Source of the DNA: Chloroflexota bacterium
GTDB lineage: Bacteria; Chloroflexota; Limnocylindria; Limnocylindrales; CSP1-4
Length of the DNA stretch: 5,841 nucleotides
Assembly (NCBI GenBank): GCA_021812735.1
Contig: JAKAMV010000659.1
Location: 1-5,841 of the forward strand
Reading direction: 5' to 3'
Shown piece after piece: positions 1 to 5,841 of the stretch. The notes below the pieces were generated by a model. It was not told the DNA's origin. It did no database searches and saw only the letters and a list, made by a program, of their open reading frames with translations. A program made the position numbers and the translations under genes. The first letter of the stretch is position 1. Each line of letters begins with the position of its first letter.

Positions 1-1031
<1,031 letters not shown>

Positions 1032-1036
1032 GGAAC

Positions 1037-1041
1037 CCTCC
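1037..1041 (-). promoter_or_regulatory. Ribosome binding site of acs (decides the start)
   Basis: GGAGG on the minus strand, followed by a 5-nt spacer and GTG at 1031-1029. It supports the GTG over the ATG 33 bases upstream. Translated from the GTG the protein begins MSDAPQAHDG, a typical short Acs leader. Confidence 0.75.
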
Positions 1042-1062
1042 GGCTGTGCACTGGTGCTGGCC

Positions 1063-1068
1063 ATTCTA
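1063..1068 (-). promoter_or_regulatory. Candidate -10 element of acs (TAGAAT)
   Basis: TAGAAT read on the minus strand matches TATAAT at 5 of 6 positions, in an otherwise very GC-rich stretch. It would start transcription near 1055, giving a leader of about 25 nt that contains the GGAGG site at 1037-1041. No convincing -35 hexamer is visible 16-18 bp upstream, so this is a -10-only call. The hexamer contains the AT of the upstream in-frame ATG, which would then not be present in the transcript. Confidence 0.5.
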
Positions 1069-1070
1069 CG

Positions 1071-1111
1071 CGCGCGGCAGGGGAAGCCTGCGGACCGGCT
1101 CGGCCCGCGCG
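1071..1111 (-). terminator. Possible structured terminator after the mscS gene
   Basis: Outer arms CGCGCGG (1071-1077) and CCGCGCG (1105-1111) are complementary. They enclose a second small hairpin, GCAGG-GGAAG-CCTGC (1077-1091); the two share base 1077, so they compete slightly. There is no T-run. It lies 14 bp beyond the channel stop codon and just upstream of the acs -10 candidate, a sensible place for a terminator. GC-rich DNA yields such pairings by chance, so confidence is low. Confidence 0.25.
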
Positions 1112-1124
1112 GCGCTCCACCGGT

Positions 1125-2078
1125 TCAGTCGGAGTCAGCGGACAGGTCGTCCTCGGACGGCCCGGCCTGGTCGGCCGTCGGCACGCCCGAGGGAGCCAGG
1201 ACCACTCGCTGCGGGCGCGGGATCTCGATCCCGTTGGCCGCGAAGGCCGCCAGCAGCCGCTTGCGGAGCTCGCCGCCGGATGCCCACTGCTCGGACGCGC
1301 GGACGAGGCCGAGGATCTTGATGGTCACGCCGTAGTCGCCCAGTGCGGAGATCCGCTCCACGTGCGGCGCCTCCAGCACCCGCCGCCGCCAGGCGGGGTC
1401 GGCGGCCATGTCGCGCCCGACGCCGTTGATGACCTCGGTAGCCCGCTCCATGTCGGTCCCGTAGGCCACCGTCACGTCCTGGTTGATCCGCGCCCAGGTC
1501 CGCGTGCTGTTCGACGCCACGGTGATCTGCCCGTTGGGGACCGTGTGGACCACACCGTCGAGGTCGCGCAGCGTGGTGCGCCGGAGGCTGAAATCCTCGA
1601 CCGTGCCCGACACGCTCGCGATCGTGACCACGTCGCCCTTGCTGTACTGGTTCTCGAGCAGGATCAGCGCACCGTTGAAGTAGTCGCGCACCAGGCTCTG
1701 GGCGCCGAAGCCGACCGCGATGCCCACGATCCCGAGGCCCGCGACCGCGGGGCCGATGTTGAGCCCCAGCTGGCCGAGGACCATCACGATTGCCACGACC
1801 ACGATGAACGCGCGGATGACCGTTGTCAGCAGCGCGTCGAGCGTGTCCATCCGCTTCTTGACCTCGAGCGCCGACAGCTCCTGCGCGGTGCCCTCGGAGG
1901 TCTCGCGGTCGAGCGCCGCCTTGACGATGCCGTGGACGAGCCGGCGCGCGAACGCGATCAGCACGAACGCGATGACGGCGATGAGCAGGACCGGCACGAC
2001 GACATCGCGGCCGAGGTTGTACAACCACGGCAGGAGGTCGTTGCCGATCCAGTTCTGGACGTCGCGCGGGATGGTCAT
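1125..2078 (-). CDS. Small-conductance mechanosensitive channel, MscS family
   Basis: Inner-membrane channel that opens under membrane tension and releases solutes during hypo-osmotic shock; active as a heptamer in characterised members. At 317 residues it is a minimal MscS with about three membrane helices: TM1 about 24-45 (VVVPVLLIAVIAFVLIAFA), TM2 about 86-104 (VIRAFIVVVAIVMVLGQLG), and the Gly/Ala-rich pore helix TM3 from about 109, PAVAGLGIVGIAVGFGAQSL, running into VRDYFNGALILLENQYSKGD. The following beta domain has the family pattern GTVEDFSLRRTTLRDLDGVVHTVPNG (158-183). The C-terminal cage region ends around 293, and the last 20 or so residues form an acidic tail (PSEDDLSADSD). No Shine-Dalgarno sequence precedes ATG 2078; a TACGCT hexamer ends 9 nt before it, suggesting a leaderless message. 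It sits between the IclR gene and acs on the same strand, separated from each by hairpin-forming sequence, so it is probably its own unit. It could equally be named YkuT/YbdG-like; the subfamily is not resolved. Confidence 0.95.
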   Translation of the reverse strand: MTIPRDVQNWIGNDLLPWLYNLGRDVVVPVLLIAVIAFVLIAFARRLVHGIVKAALDRETSEGTAQELSALEVKKRMDTLDALLTTVIRAFIVVVAIVMVLGQLGLNIGPAVAGLGIVGIAVGFGAQSLVRDYFNGALILLENQYSKGDVVTIASVSGTVEDFSLRRTTLRDLDGVVHTVPNGQITVASNSTRTWARINQDVTVAYGTDMERATEVINGVGRDMAADPAWRRRVLEAPHVERISALGDYGVTIKILGLVRASEQWASGGELRKRLLAAFAANGIEIPRPQRVVLAPSGVPTADQAGPSEDDLSADSD

Positions 2079-2087
2079 GGTCAGTGC

Positions 2088-2116
2088 AGCGTACCGCGGC
2101 TGGCATCCCGGGCGAA
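2088..2116 (-). promoter_or_regulatory. Candidate promoter of the mscS gene, leaderless
   Basis: On the minus strand, TTCGCC (2116-2111; 3 of 6 to TTGACA) is followed after 17 bp by TACGCT (2093-2088; fits TAnnnT). The hexamer ends 9 nt before the ATG at 2078, so transcription would start within a few bases of the start codon. This agrees with the lack of a ribosome binding site. Confidence 0.4.
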
Positions 2117-2124
2117 GACGGCGG

Positions 2125-2150
2125 CGGCCGGGCGTCGAGACGCCCGGCCG
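2125..2150 (-). terminator. Perfect 12-bp hairpin after the IclR gene
   Basis: Arms CGGCCGGGCGTC (2125-2136) and GACGCCCGGCCG (2139-2150) are exactly complementary with GA between them. In RNA this would be an 11-bp stem closed by a CGAG tetraloop. It lies 40 bp beyond the IclR stop codon and upstream of the channel promoter candidate. There is no U-tract on either strand, as is common in actinobacterial terminators. Termination of the aminotransferase-IclR transcript is the likeliest role; a protein-binding palindrome near the channel promoter is the alternative. Confidence 0.6.
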
Positions 2151-2190
2151 GAATCGGATCGCAGCGCTGGCCCGCCGGGCGGCCGACTGG

Positions 2191-2961
2191 TCAGGACGGG
2201 GTGGCCCCCAGGCGGACAGACACCGCCGCCGCCGCCTCGCGGGCTGCCTGGGCGAGCTCGGGGACGCGGTTGACGGTCACGCGGTACGTGGGCCCCCAGA
2301 CGTCCACCGCGGCGATCACCTGGCCGCGCGCGTCGTGGACGGGCGCGGCGACCGCATTGAGGGCAGCGTCGAACTCGCCGAACGCTGTGGCGAATCCGCG
2401 GCGGCGGACGCGGGCGAGTTCCTCGAGGAGCGGCTCGAGCTGGGTGATGGTTCGGTCGGTGTAGCGCTCGAGGCCGCGCCTGACGAGGCGGACCACGTCC
2501 CGCTCCGGCATGGCCGACATCAGGACTTTGCCCGCCGCCACGGTGTGGAGCGGTGCGCCTCGGCCGGTCCAGTCGCCCATCGCGACCAGGTTCGGCCCGT
2601 CGGCCTGGGCGACCGTCATGATCAGGTCGCCGTCCATCACGCCGATACCGGTGGTCTCCCGCGTGGCGCGGGCCAGCCGGTCGAGCTCCGGCATGGCGAT
2701 CGCCCGCAGGTCGAGGGTGGACTCGGCGCGCTCGGCCAGGCGGATGACCACGAGCCCCAGCCGGTACTTGCCCGACTCCTCGTCCTGCTCCACCAGACCG
2801 CGCTTCTGCAGCGTGGCCAGCAGCCGGGACGCGGTGGACTTGTGGAGCCCCAGCCGGCGTGCCAGCTCGGTCACGCCGGCCTCGCCGCTGCTGTCCCCCA
2901 GCGCCAGCAGCAGGGCCGCCGCGCGGTCAACGGACCGGACGGCGTTCCCGTCGAGCGTCAT
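2191..2961 (-). CDS. IclR-family transcriptional regulator
   Basis: Cytosolic DNA-binding regulator, usually a dimer or tetramer, which binds a short palindrome and responds to a small carbon-source molecule. Its 256 residues match the family length. The N-terminal winged helix-turn-helix spans about 7-70 (VRSVDRAAALLLALGD, then VTELARRLGLHKSTASRLLATLQKRGLVEQ, with recognition helix about 40-55 and the wing ending at GKYRLG). A linker helix leads to the effector domain from about 85, with the conserved PLHTVAAGKVLMSA (137-150) and the closing GFATAFGEFDAALNAVAAPVHDARGQVIAAVDVWGP core (189-224). The start ATG 2961 is supported by a purine tract 7 nt upstream. It follows the aminotransferase gene by 46 bp on the same strand, so it is probably cotranscribed and probably controls that gene, the divergent oxidoreductase, or both. 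The effector is unknown. There is no reason to call it the glyoxylate-shunt IclR, despite acs nearby. Confidence 0.95.
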   Translation of the reverse strand: MTLDGNAVRSVDRAAALLLALGDSSGEAGVTELARRLGLHKSTASRLLATLQKRGLVEQDEESGKYRLGLVVIRLAERAESTLDLRAIAMPELDRLARATRETTGIGVMDGDLIMTVAQADGPNLVAMGDWTGRGAPLHTVAAGKVLMSAMPERDVVRLVRRGLERYTDRTITQLEPLLEELARVRRRGFATAFGEFDAALNAVAAPVHDARGQVIAAVDVWGPTYRVTVNRVPELAQAAREAAAAVSVRLGATPS

Positions 2962-2968
2962 GCGAGCG

Positions 2969-2981
2969 TCTCCTCCTCCTC
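2969..2981 (-). promoter_or_regulatory. Extended GAG-repeat ribosome binding site of the IclR gene
   Basis: The minus strand reads GAGGAGGAGGAGA, four GAG triplets giving several overlapping GGAGG-type pairings, 7 nt before ATG 2961. It is much stronger than the sites of the neighbouring genes and fixes the start. It lies in the 46-bp gap after the aminotransferase stop. Confidence 0.8.
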
Positions 2982-3007
2982 AATGTCCGGGATGGGTGGC
3001 GAACGGG

Positions 3008-4411
3008 TCAGTGGCCCGACGGATCGCCGTGGGCGACCTCGGTCTCGTGGGGGAGCGGCCGGTGCCACGCGCGCTGTTCGAGGGCGGCCGAGAGCGAGTC
3101 GGCGAAGATCGACACGATGCGGTCGACCGTGTCGTCCCCGGCGTGCGCCTCGCACATGAACCAGGGCTCTCGGCTGTCCGGCTCGGGCATCGCGCCGCGG
3201 GCGTGCATGCCCACCGCGACGGCGTCATAGAGCTCATGATCGGTGTTGGCCCAGTCGCGGTACTCGGTGGCGACCTTCTCGGTGAACATCACGCCGAACA
3301 TCGCCGGATGCCCGGTGAAGTGGAACGGCAGGCCCTTGGCGTCGATGACCTGCTTGAGGCCCGCCTGGACCCGGCGGCCCGTCTCGTGCACCGTCTCTAG
3401 GGCGTTCGTGTCGCGCAGGATCTCGAGCGTCTTGCGGGCTGCCGCTGCGGCGACGCGGTTGCCGGCGTACGTGCCGCCGTGGCTGACCTTGTCGGGCAGC
3501 ATGCCCATGACCTCCTCGCGCCCGCCGAAAGCCGCCGCAGGGTACCCATTGCCCATCGCCTTGGCGTAGGTGGCAAGGTCCGGCGTGACGCCGAAGTACT
3601 CGGCCGCTCCGCCGCGCGAGAAGCGGAAGCCCGTCTTGACTTCGTCGAAGATCAGCAGGATGCCGAACTCCTCGGTCAGGGCGCGCATCGCCTTGTGGAA
3701 GCCGGGCTGCGGCAGGATGCCGGCGGCGTTGCCCAGGACCGGCTCGACGATGATCGCCGCGATGTCGTCGCCCTCGCGCTCGAACAGCCGGCGGAGGAAC
3801 TCGATGTTGTTGTAGCGAGCGGGGACGATGGTCTTGCTGATGGCCTCGGGGATGCCGCGGCCCCACGCGAGCGCGACCGGGTTGTCCTCGCTGCCCAGCT
3901 CGGCCATGTTGTTCGGCGCGACGCTCACCAGGGCGTAGTCGTGGACACCGTGGTACTGGCCCTCGAACTTCACGATCTTGGTCTTGCCCGTGAAGGCGCG
4001 CGCCACGCGCATCGCGTGCATCGTGGCCTCGGTGCCCGACACGGTCATGCGCACCTTGCCCAGCCACGGGTTGAGCTGCTTGACGGTCTCCATGGCCACG
4101 ACCTCGTCCTCGCTCGTGAGCGAGAACGACACGCCCAGGCGCATCCGCTCGTTGACGTAGTCGTCCACGCGGTCGTCGCCGTGGCCGAGGATCACCGGCC
4201 CGTAGCCCATGCGCAGGTCGATGTACTCGTTGCCGTCGATGTCCCAGACCTTGCCGCCCTTGCCGCGGTCCACGTAGACCGTGTCCTCGCCCCAGGCGCG
4301 GAAGTTCGAGTCGGTACCGCCGGGCAGGGTCTTGACTGCGCGGTGGTACATCTCGAGCTGCCTGGCGCGGGCGAGCTTCGGGGCAGGGCGGGTGGTGGGC
4401 TCGGCAGTCAT
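3008..4411 (-). CDS. Class-III PLP aminotransferase, glutamate-1-semialdehyde aminomutase-like
   Basis: Fold-type I PLP enzyme of 467 residues, predicted to transfer or move an amino group on an unidentified amine or amino acid in the cytosol. Key marks: substrate-end motif LPGGTDSNFRAWG (29-41), VWDIDGNEYIDLRMGYGPVILGH (55-77), cofactor-phosphate loop SGTEATMHAMRVARAFTGK (125-143), FEGQYHG (149-155) with the aromatic ring-stacking position, FDEVKTGFRF (255-264) with Asp256 for the pyridine nitrogen, and Lys284 in TYAKAMGNGYPAAAFGG as the Schiff-base lysine. These resemble HemL (SGTEAT, DEVMTGFR), but Lys replaces Met after DEV and AKAMGNG replaces the usual GKIIGGG. It is also longer than HemL (about 430), with a His-rich tail after 450. 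ATG 4411 has GGAGG 4 nt upstream; in-frame ATGs further up lie in the promoter region. Context (IclR downstream, FAD oxidoreductase divergent) suggests catabolism rather than haem synthesis. Alternatives include beta-amino-acid or omega-amine transaminase. The family is sure, the substrate unknown. Confidence 0.93.
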   Translation of the reverse strand: MTAEPTTRPAPKLARARQLEMYHRAVKTLPGGTDSNFRAWGEDTVYVDRGKGGKVWDIDGNEYIDLRMGYGPVILGHGDDRVDDYVNERMRLGVSFSLTSEDEVVAMETVKQLNPWLGKVRMTVSGTEATMHAMRVARAFTGKTKIVKFEGQYHGVHDYALVSVAPNNMAELGSEDNPVALAWGRGIPEAISKTIVPARYNNIEFLRRLFEREGDDIAAIIVEPVLGNAAGILPQPGFHKAMRALTEEFGILLIFDEVKTGFRFSRGGAAEYFGVTPDLATYAKAMGNGYPAAAFGGREEVMGMLPDKVSHGGTYAGNRVAAAAARKTLEILRDTNALETVHETGRRVQAGLKQVIDAKGLPFHFTGHPAMFGVMFTEKVATEYRDWANTDHELYDAVAVGMHARGAMPEPDSREPWFMCEAHAGDDTVDRIVSIFADSLSAALEQRAWHRPLPHETEVAHGDPSGH

Positions 4412-4415
4412 GATG

Positions 4416-4420
4416 CCTCC
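4416..4420 (-). promoter_or_regulatory. Ribosome binding site of the aminotransferase (decides the start)
   Basis: GGAGG on the minus strand, 4 nt before ATG 4411. The open frame continues upstream for 89 codons to 4678, but that stretch has no family similarity and overlaps the divergent oxidoreductase start, so this site fixes the shorter 467-residue protein. Confidence 0.8.
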
Positions 4421-4542
4421 ATGGTGTCGACCCCGGGGGCCTGGCGGCCCGCGCCCGCAGGGACGTGCATGGCGCTCGGGGCCCCGCACGGCGTCCGGGC
4501 GAACTCGGGCGCGCGTTGCGGGCTGTGCAACGGCTGTCCCGC

Positions 4543-4572
4543 ATCGTGCCACACGGCCTTGACGTCCGTCAA
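4543..4572 (-). promoter_or_regulatory. Candidate promoter of the aminotransferase-IclR unit
   Basis: On the minus strand, TTGACG (4572-4567; 5 of 6 to TTGACA) is followed after 18 bp by CACGAT (4548-4543; 3 of 6 to TATAAT). Transcription would begin near 4536, giving a leader of about 125 nt. The -35 is good and the -10 weak, which would fit a promoter that is regulated or uses an actinobacterial sigma factor. The -35 lies wholly within the 4559-4572 palindrome. Confidence 0.4.
4559..4572. promoter_or_regulatory. 14-bp palindrome, candidate IclR-type operator
   Basis: TTGACG-TC-CGTCAA: two exact 6-bp arms (4559-4564 and 4567-4572) around a 2-bp centre. Regulators of the IclR family commonly bind palindromes of about 14-15 bp near or over the promoter of the genes they control. 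This one sits in the only divergent region of the module and covers the candidate -35. Binding by the IclR protein encoded at 2191-2961 is inference. Confidence 0.45.
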
Positions 4573-4577
4573 CACGA

Positions 4578-4620
4578 ATATCGTCCGTGAGCTGGCGTAG
4601 AGGCACGGATATCGCACGTG
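4578..4620 (+). repeat. 12-bp direct repeat spaced 31 bp in the control region
   Basis: ATATCGTCCGTG (4578-4589) and ATATCGCACGTG (4609-4620) agree at 10 of 12 positions, and their starts are 31 bp apart, about three turns of DNA. A weaker relative, GTATCGTTCGGC (4649-4660; 8 of 12 to the first copy), overlaps the oxidoreductase -10 candidate. Same-face spacing suggests cooperative regulator binding. The repeats are short enough that chance is not excluded. Confidence 0.4.
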
Positions 4621-4649
4621 TTTCGCAGATTTCTGGTCGCGATCCGAGG

Positions 4650-4655
4650 TATCGT
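4650..4655 (+). promoter_or_regulatory. Candidate -10 of the oxidoreductase gene, leaderless
   Basis: TATCGT fits the actinobacterial TAnnnT -10 pattern and ends 9 nt before ATG 4665, so the transcript would begin at or within a few bases of the start codon. No Shine-Dalgarno sequence lies at a usable distance (a GAGG at 4646-4649 is 15 nt away). No good -35 hexamer is visible, which may mean dependence on an activator. Confidence 0.4.
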
Positions 4656-4664
4656 TCGGCAACC

Positions 4665-5841
4665 ATGACTGCGCGCATGAAGCCTCAGGAGCTGCCCGGC
4701 GGCGGCGCATTCTGGTGGACCACCGCCGATCCCGGGCCTGACCGCCCACCCGCTCGAGGACGCCACGCCGTGGACGTGGCGGTCGTCGGCGGCGGTTTCA
4801 CCGGCCTGTGGGCCGCCATCGCGCTCCTGGACACCGACCCGCGGCTGCGCGTGGCGGTGCTCGAGGCCGAGCGCGTCGGCTGGGGTGCCAGCGGCCGCAA
4901 CGGCGGCTTCTGCGAGGCGTCGTTGACCCACGGCATCTCGAACGGGCTGCTGCACTTCCCCGACGAGATCGACGTGCTCGAGGCGGAGGGCCGCCGGAAC
5001 CTCGCCGAACTGGTCGCCTTCGTGGCAGCCGAGGGCATCGACGCAGAGCTCGAGGCGACCGGCCAGCTGCTGGTGGCCTCGCAGCGGCGCGAGGTGGACG
5101 AGCTGCGCCGCTACGCGGAGCTGAGCGCCGAGCACGGCGGCGGGGTGGACTTCCTCGACCGCGACGCGGTGCAGGCCCTCCAGCCGTCGCCGCGCTGGCT
5201 GGGCGGCGCCCGGTCGAGCGGTGAGCACTGCGTCATGGTCAACCCGGCGAAGCTGGCGTGGGGCCTGGCGGCAGCGGCCGAGCGCCGCGGCGCCCGCGTG
5301 TTCGAGGGCAGTCGGGTCACCGGGCTGCGGCGGAGGGCCGGCGGCGTGACGGTGCGCGTGGATGGAGGCGGCGTGCTCGAGGCAGACCGGGTGCTCGTCG
5401 CCACCTCGGCCTACTCGGCGTGGCTCGGTCGCCTGGCCCCGCTGTTCGTCCCGGTCTACGACTACGCGCTGATGACGGAGCCGCTCTCCGCCGGGCAGCG
5501 GGCTTCGATCGGGTGGGCGGGCCGCTACGGTATGTCGGACTCCGGCAACCAGTTCCACTACTTCCGGCTGTCCGCCGACGACCGCATCCTGTGGGGCGGC
5601 TACGACGCCATCTACCACCCCGGGAACCGCGTCGTGCCCGCCCACGACCGGCGGCCAGAGACGTTCAGCGTGCTCGAGCGCAACTTCGCCGCCACCTTCC
5701 CGCAGCTCGACGGCATCCGGTTCACGCACCGCTGGGGCGGCGCCATTGACACGACGACCCGCTTCTGCGCCACGTTCGGCGACACGCTGGGCGGGCGCGT
5801 CCACTACGCCCTGGGGTACACGGGCCTGGGCGTGGGCGCCT
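4665..5841 (+). CDS. FAD-dependent oxidoreductase, DAO family (OrdL/PuuB-like), 3' end cut by window
   Basis: Flavoenzyme of the D-amino-acid-oxidase fold, predicted to oxidise the C-N bond of an amine or amino acid to an imine that hydrolyses to aldehyde or keto acid plus ammonia or amine. 392 residues are visible and the frame is open at the window end; relatives are about 430-470, so perhaps 40-80 residues are missing. The N-terminal FWW segment and Pro-rich linker (16-30) lead to the FAD Rossmann motif VAVVGGGFTGLWAA (38-51), with Glu68 at the end of the second strand for the ribose. Then come GWGASGRNGGFC (72-83), the second FAD contact typical of this family, a central substrate domain (GYDAIYHPG, 312-320), and the closing RWGGAIDTTT and GYTGLGVGA (384-392), where the C-terminal flavin loop begins. 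It is divergent from the aminotransferase. Nothing visible fixes the substrate. The start could also be ATG 4677. Confidence 0.93.
   Translation, partial: MTARMKPQELPGGGAFWWTTADPGPDRPPARGRHAVDVAVVGGGFTGLWAAIALLDTDPRLRVAVLEAERVGWGASGRNGGFCEASLTHGISNGLLHFPDEIDVLEAEGRRNLAELVAFVAAEGIDAELEATGQLLVASQRREVDELRRYAELSAEHGGGVDFLDRDAVQALQPSPRWLGGARSSGEHCVMVNPAKLAWGLAAAAERRGARVFEGSRVTGLRRRAGGVTVRVDGGGVLEADRVLVATSAYSAWLGRLAPLFVPVYDYALMTEPLSAGQRASIGWAGRYGMSDSGNQFHYFRLSADDRILWGGYDAIYHPGNRVVPAHDRRPETFSVLERNFAATFPQLDGIRFTHRWGGAIDTTTRFCATFGDTLGGRVHYALGYTGLGVGA

Larger units (their letters stand above)
4412..4664. promoter_or_regulatory. Divergent control region between aminotransferase and oxidoreductase genes
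   Basis: 253 bp without a supported gene. The right half (about 4559-4660) is visibly more AT-rich than its surroundings and holds the promoter and operator candidates listed separately. The left half (4412-4558) is GC-rich and would be the aminotransferase 5' leader. It contains a CGTTGC-N7-GCAACG inverted repeat (4514-4532) and short GC palindromes (CCCCGGGG near 4431, CGGGGCCCCG near 4478) with no clear role. I see no recognisable riboswitch. Confidence 0.7.

Noticed and set aside
1032..1064. acs start at ATG 1064
   Set aside because: There is no Shine-Dalgarno sequence, and the ATG overlaps TAGAAT; GTG 1031 with GGAGG is better supported.
1720..3159. A 479-codon plus-strand open frame across mscS, the IclR gene and the aminotransferase end
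   Set aside because: It is antisense to clear families, compositionally biased, and has no ribosome binding site or recognisable domain.
3008..4411. Naming the aminotransferase hemL
   Set aside because: The motifs are HemL-like but altered at DEVKTG and AKAMGNG, the protein is longer, and the neighbours are an IclR regulator and an amine-type oxidase rather than haem genes.
3479..4600. A 373-codon plus-strand open frame opposite the aminotransferase
   Set aside because: It is the mirror of a well-conserved PLP enzyme; the translation is low-complexity Ala/Val/Asp/His-rich without motifs.
4412..4678. N-terminal extension of the aminotransferase to an ATG at 4678 (89 extra residues)
   Set aside because: It would cross the divergent promoter region and the oxidoreductase start, has no family similarity, and the GGAGG before ATG 4411 gives a natural start.
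4569..5804. A 411-codon minus-strand open frame opposite the oxidoreductase
   Set aside because: The opposite strand encodes a convincing FAD enzyme in order; this frame has antisense-type composition and would overlap the promoter region.

Overview
High-GC bacterial DNA (roughly 70% G+C by eye, strong G/C preference at third codon positions). It carries parts of five protein-coding genes and no RNA genes, insertion sequences or CRISPR arrays. The base composition, GTG start usage, possible leaderless genes and the TTAKPKG form of the acetyl-CoA synthetase signature fit an actinobacterium. Something near Solirubrobacterales/Thermoleophilia is a guess that I cannot test here.

Layout. Four genes lie on the minus strand and one on the plus strand. 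From the right-hand side, a divergent control region of about 250 bp (4412-4664) separates two genes. A DAO-type FAD-dependent oxidoreductase runs right and is cut by the window end. A class-III, glutamate-1-semialdehyde-aminomutase-like PLP aminotransferase runs left. The aminotransferase is followed after about 46 bp by an IclR-family regulator with a strong purine-rich ribosome binding site, so the two are probably cotranscribed. After the regulator comes a 12-bp perfect hairpin (2125-2150), a likely transcription stop. Then follow a small MscS-type mechanosensitive channel and the N-terminal half of an AMP-forming acetyl-CoA synthetase (acs), cut by the left edge.

How they may work together. 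The oxidoreductase, aminotransferase and IclR regulator look like a small amine or amino-acid catabolic module: the oxidase and the transaminase each act on an amino group, and the regulator probably senses a substrate or intermediate. The class-level pairing (DAO-type oxidase plus class-III transaminase) resembles putrescine utilisation (PuuB/PuuE), but no other puu gene is present and the substrate cannot be read from the sequence. The divergent region holds a 14-bp palindrome (TTGACG-N2-CGTCAA) that overlaps a candidate -35 element, and a 12-bp direct repeat spaced 31 bp. Both are reasonable operator candidates. The channel and acs appear to be separately promoted neighbours, and their functional link to the module is not evident.

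Most useful corrections: acs probably starts at a GTG at 1031 rather than the ATG at 1064, which lies inside a TAGAAT -10 element. The aminotransferase starts at 4411 rather than at any upstream in-frame ATG. The channel and the oxidoreductase both look leaderless, each with a TAnnnT hexamer ending 9 nt before the ATG.
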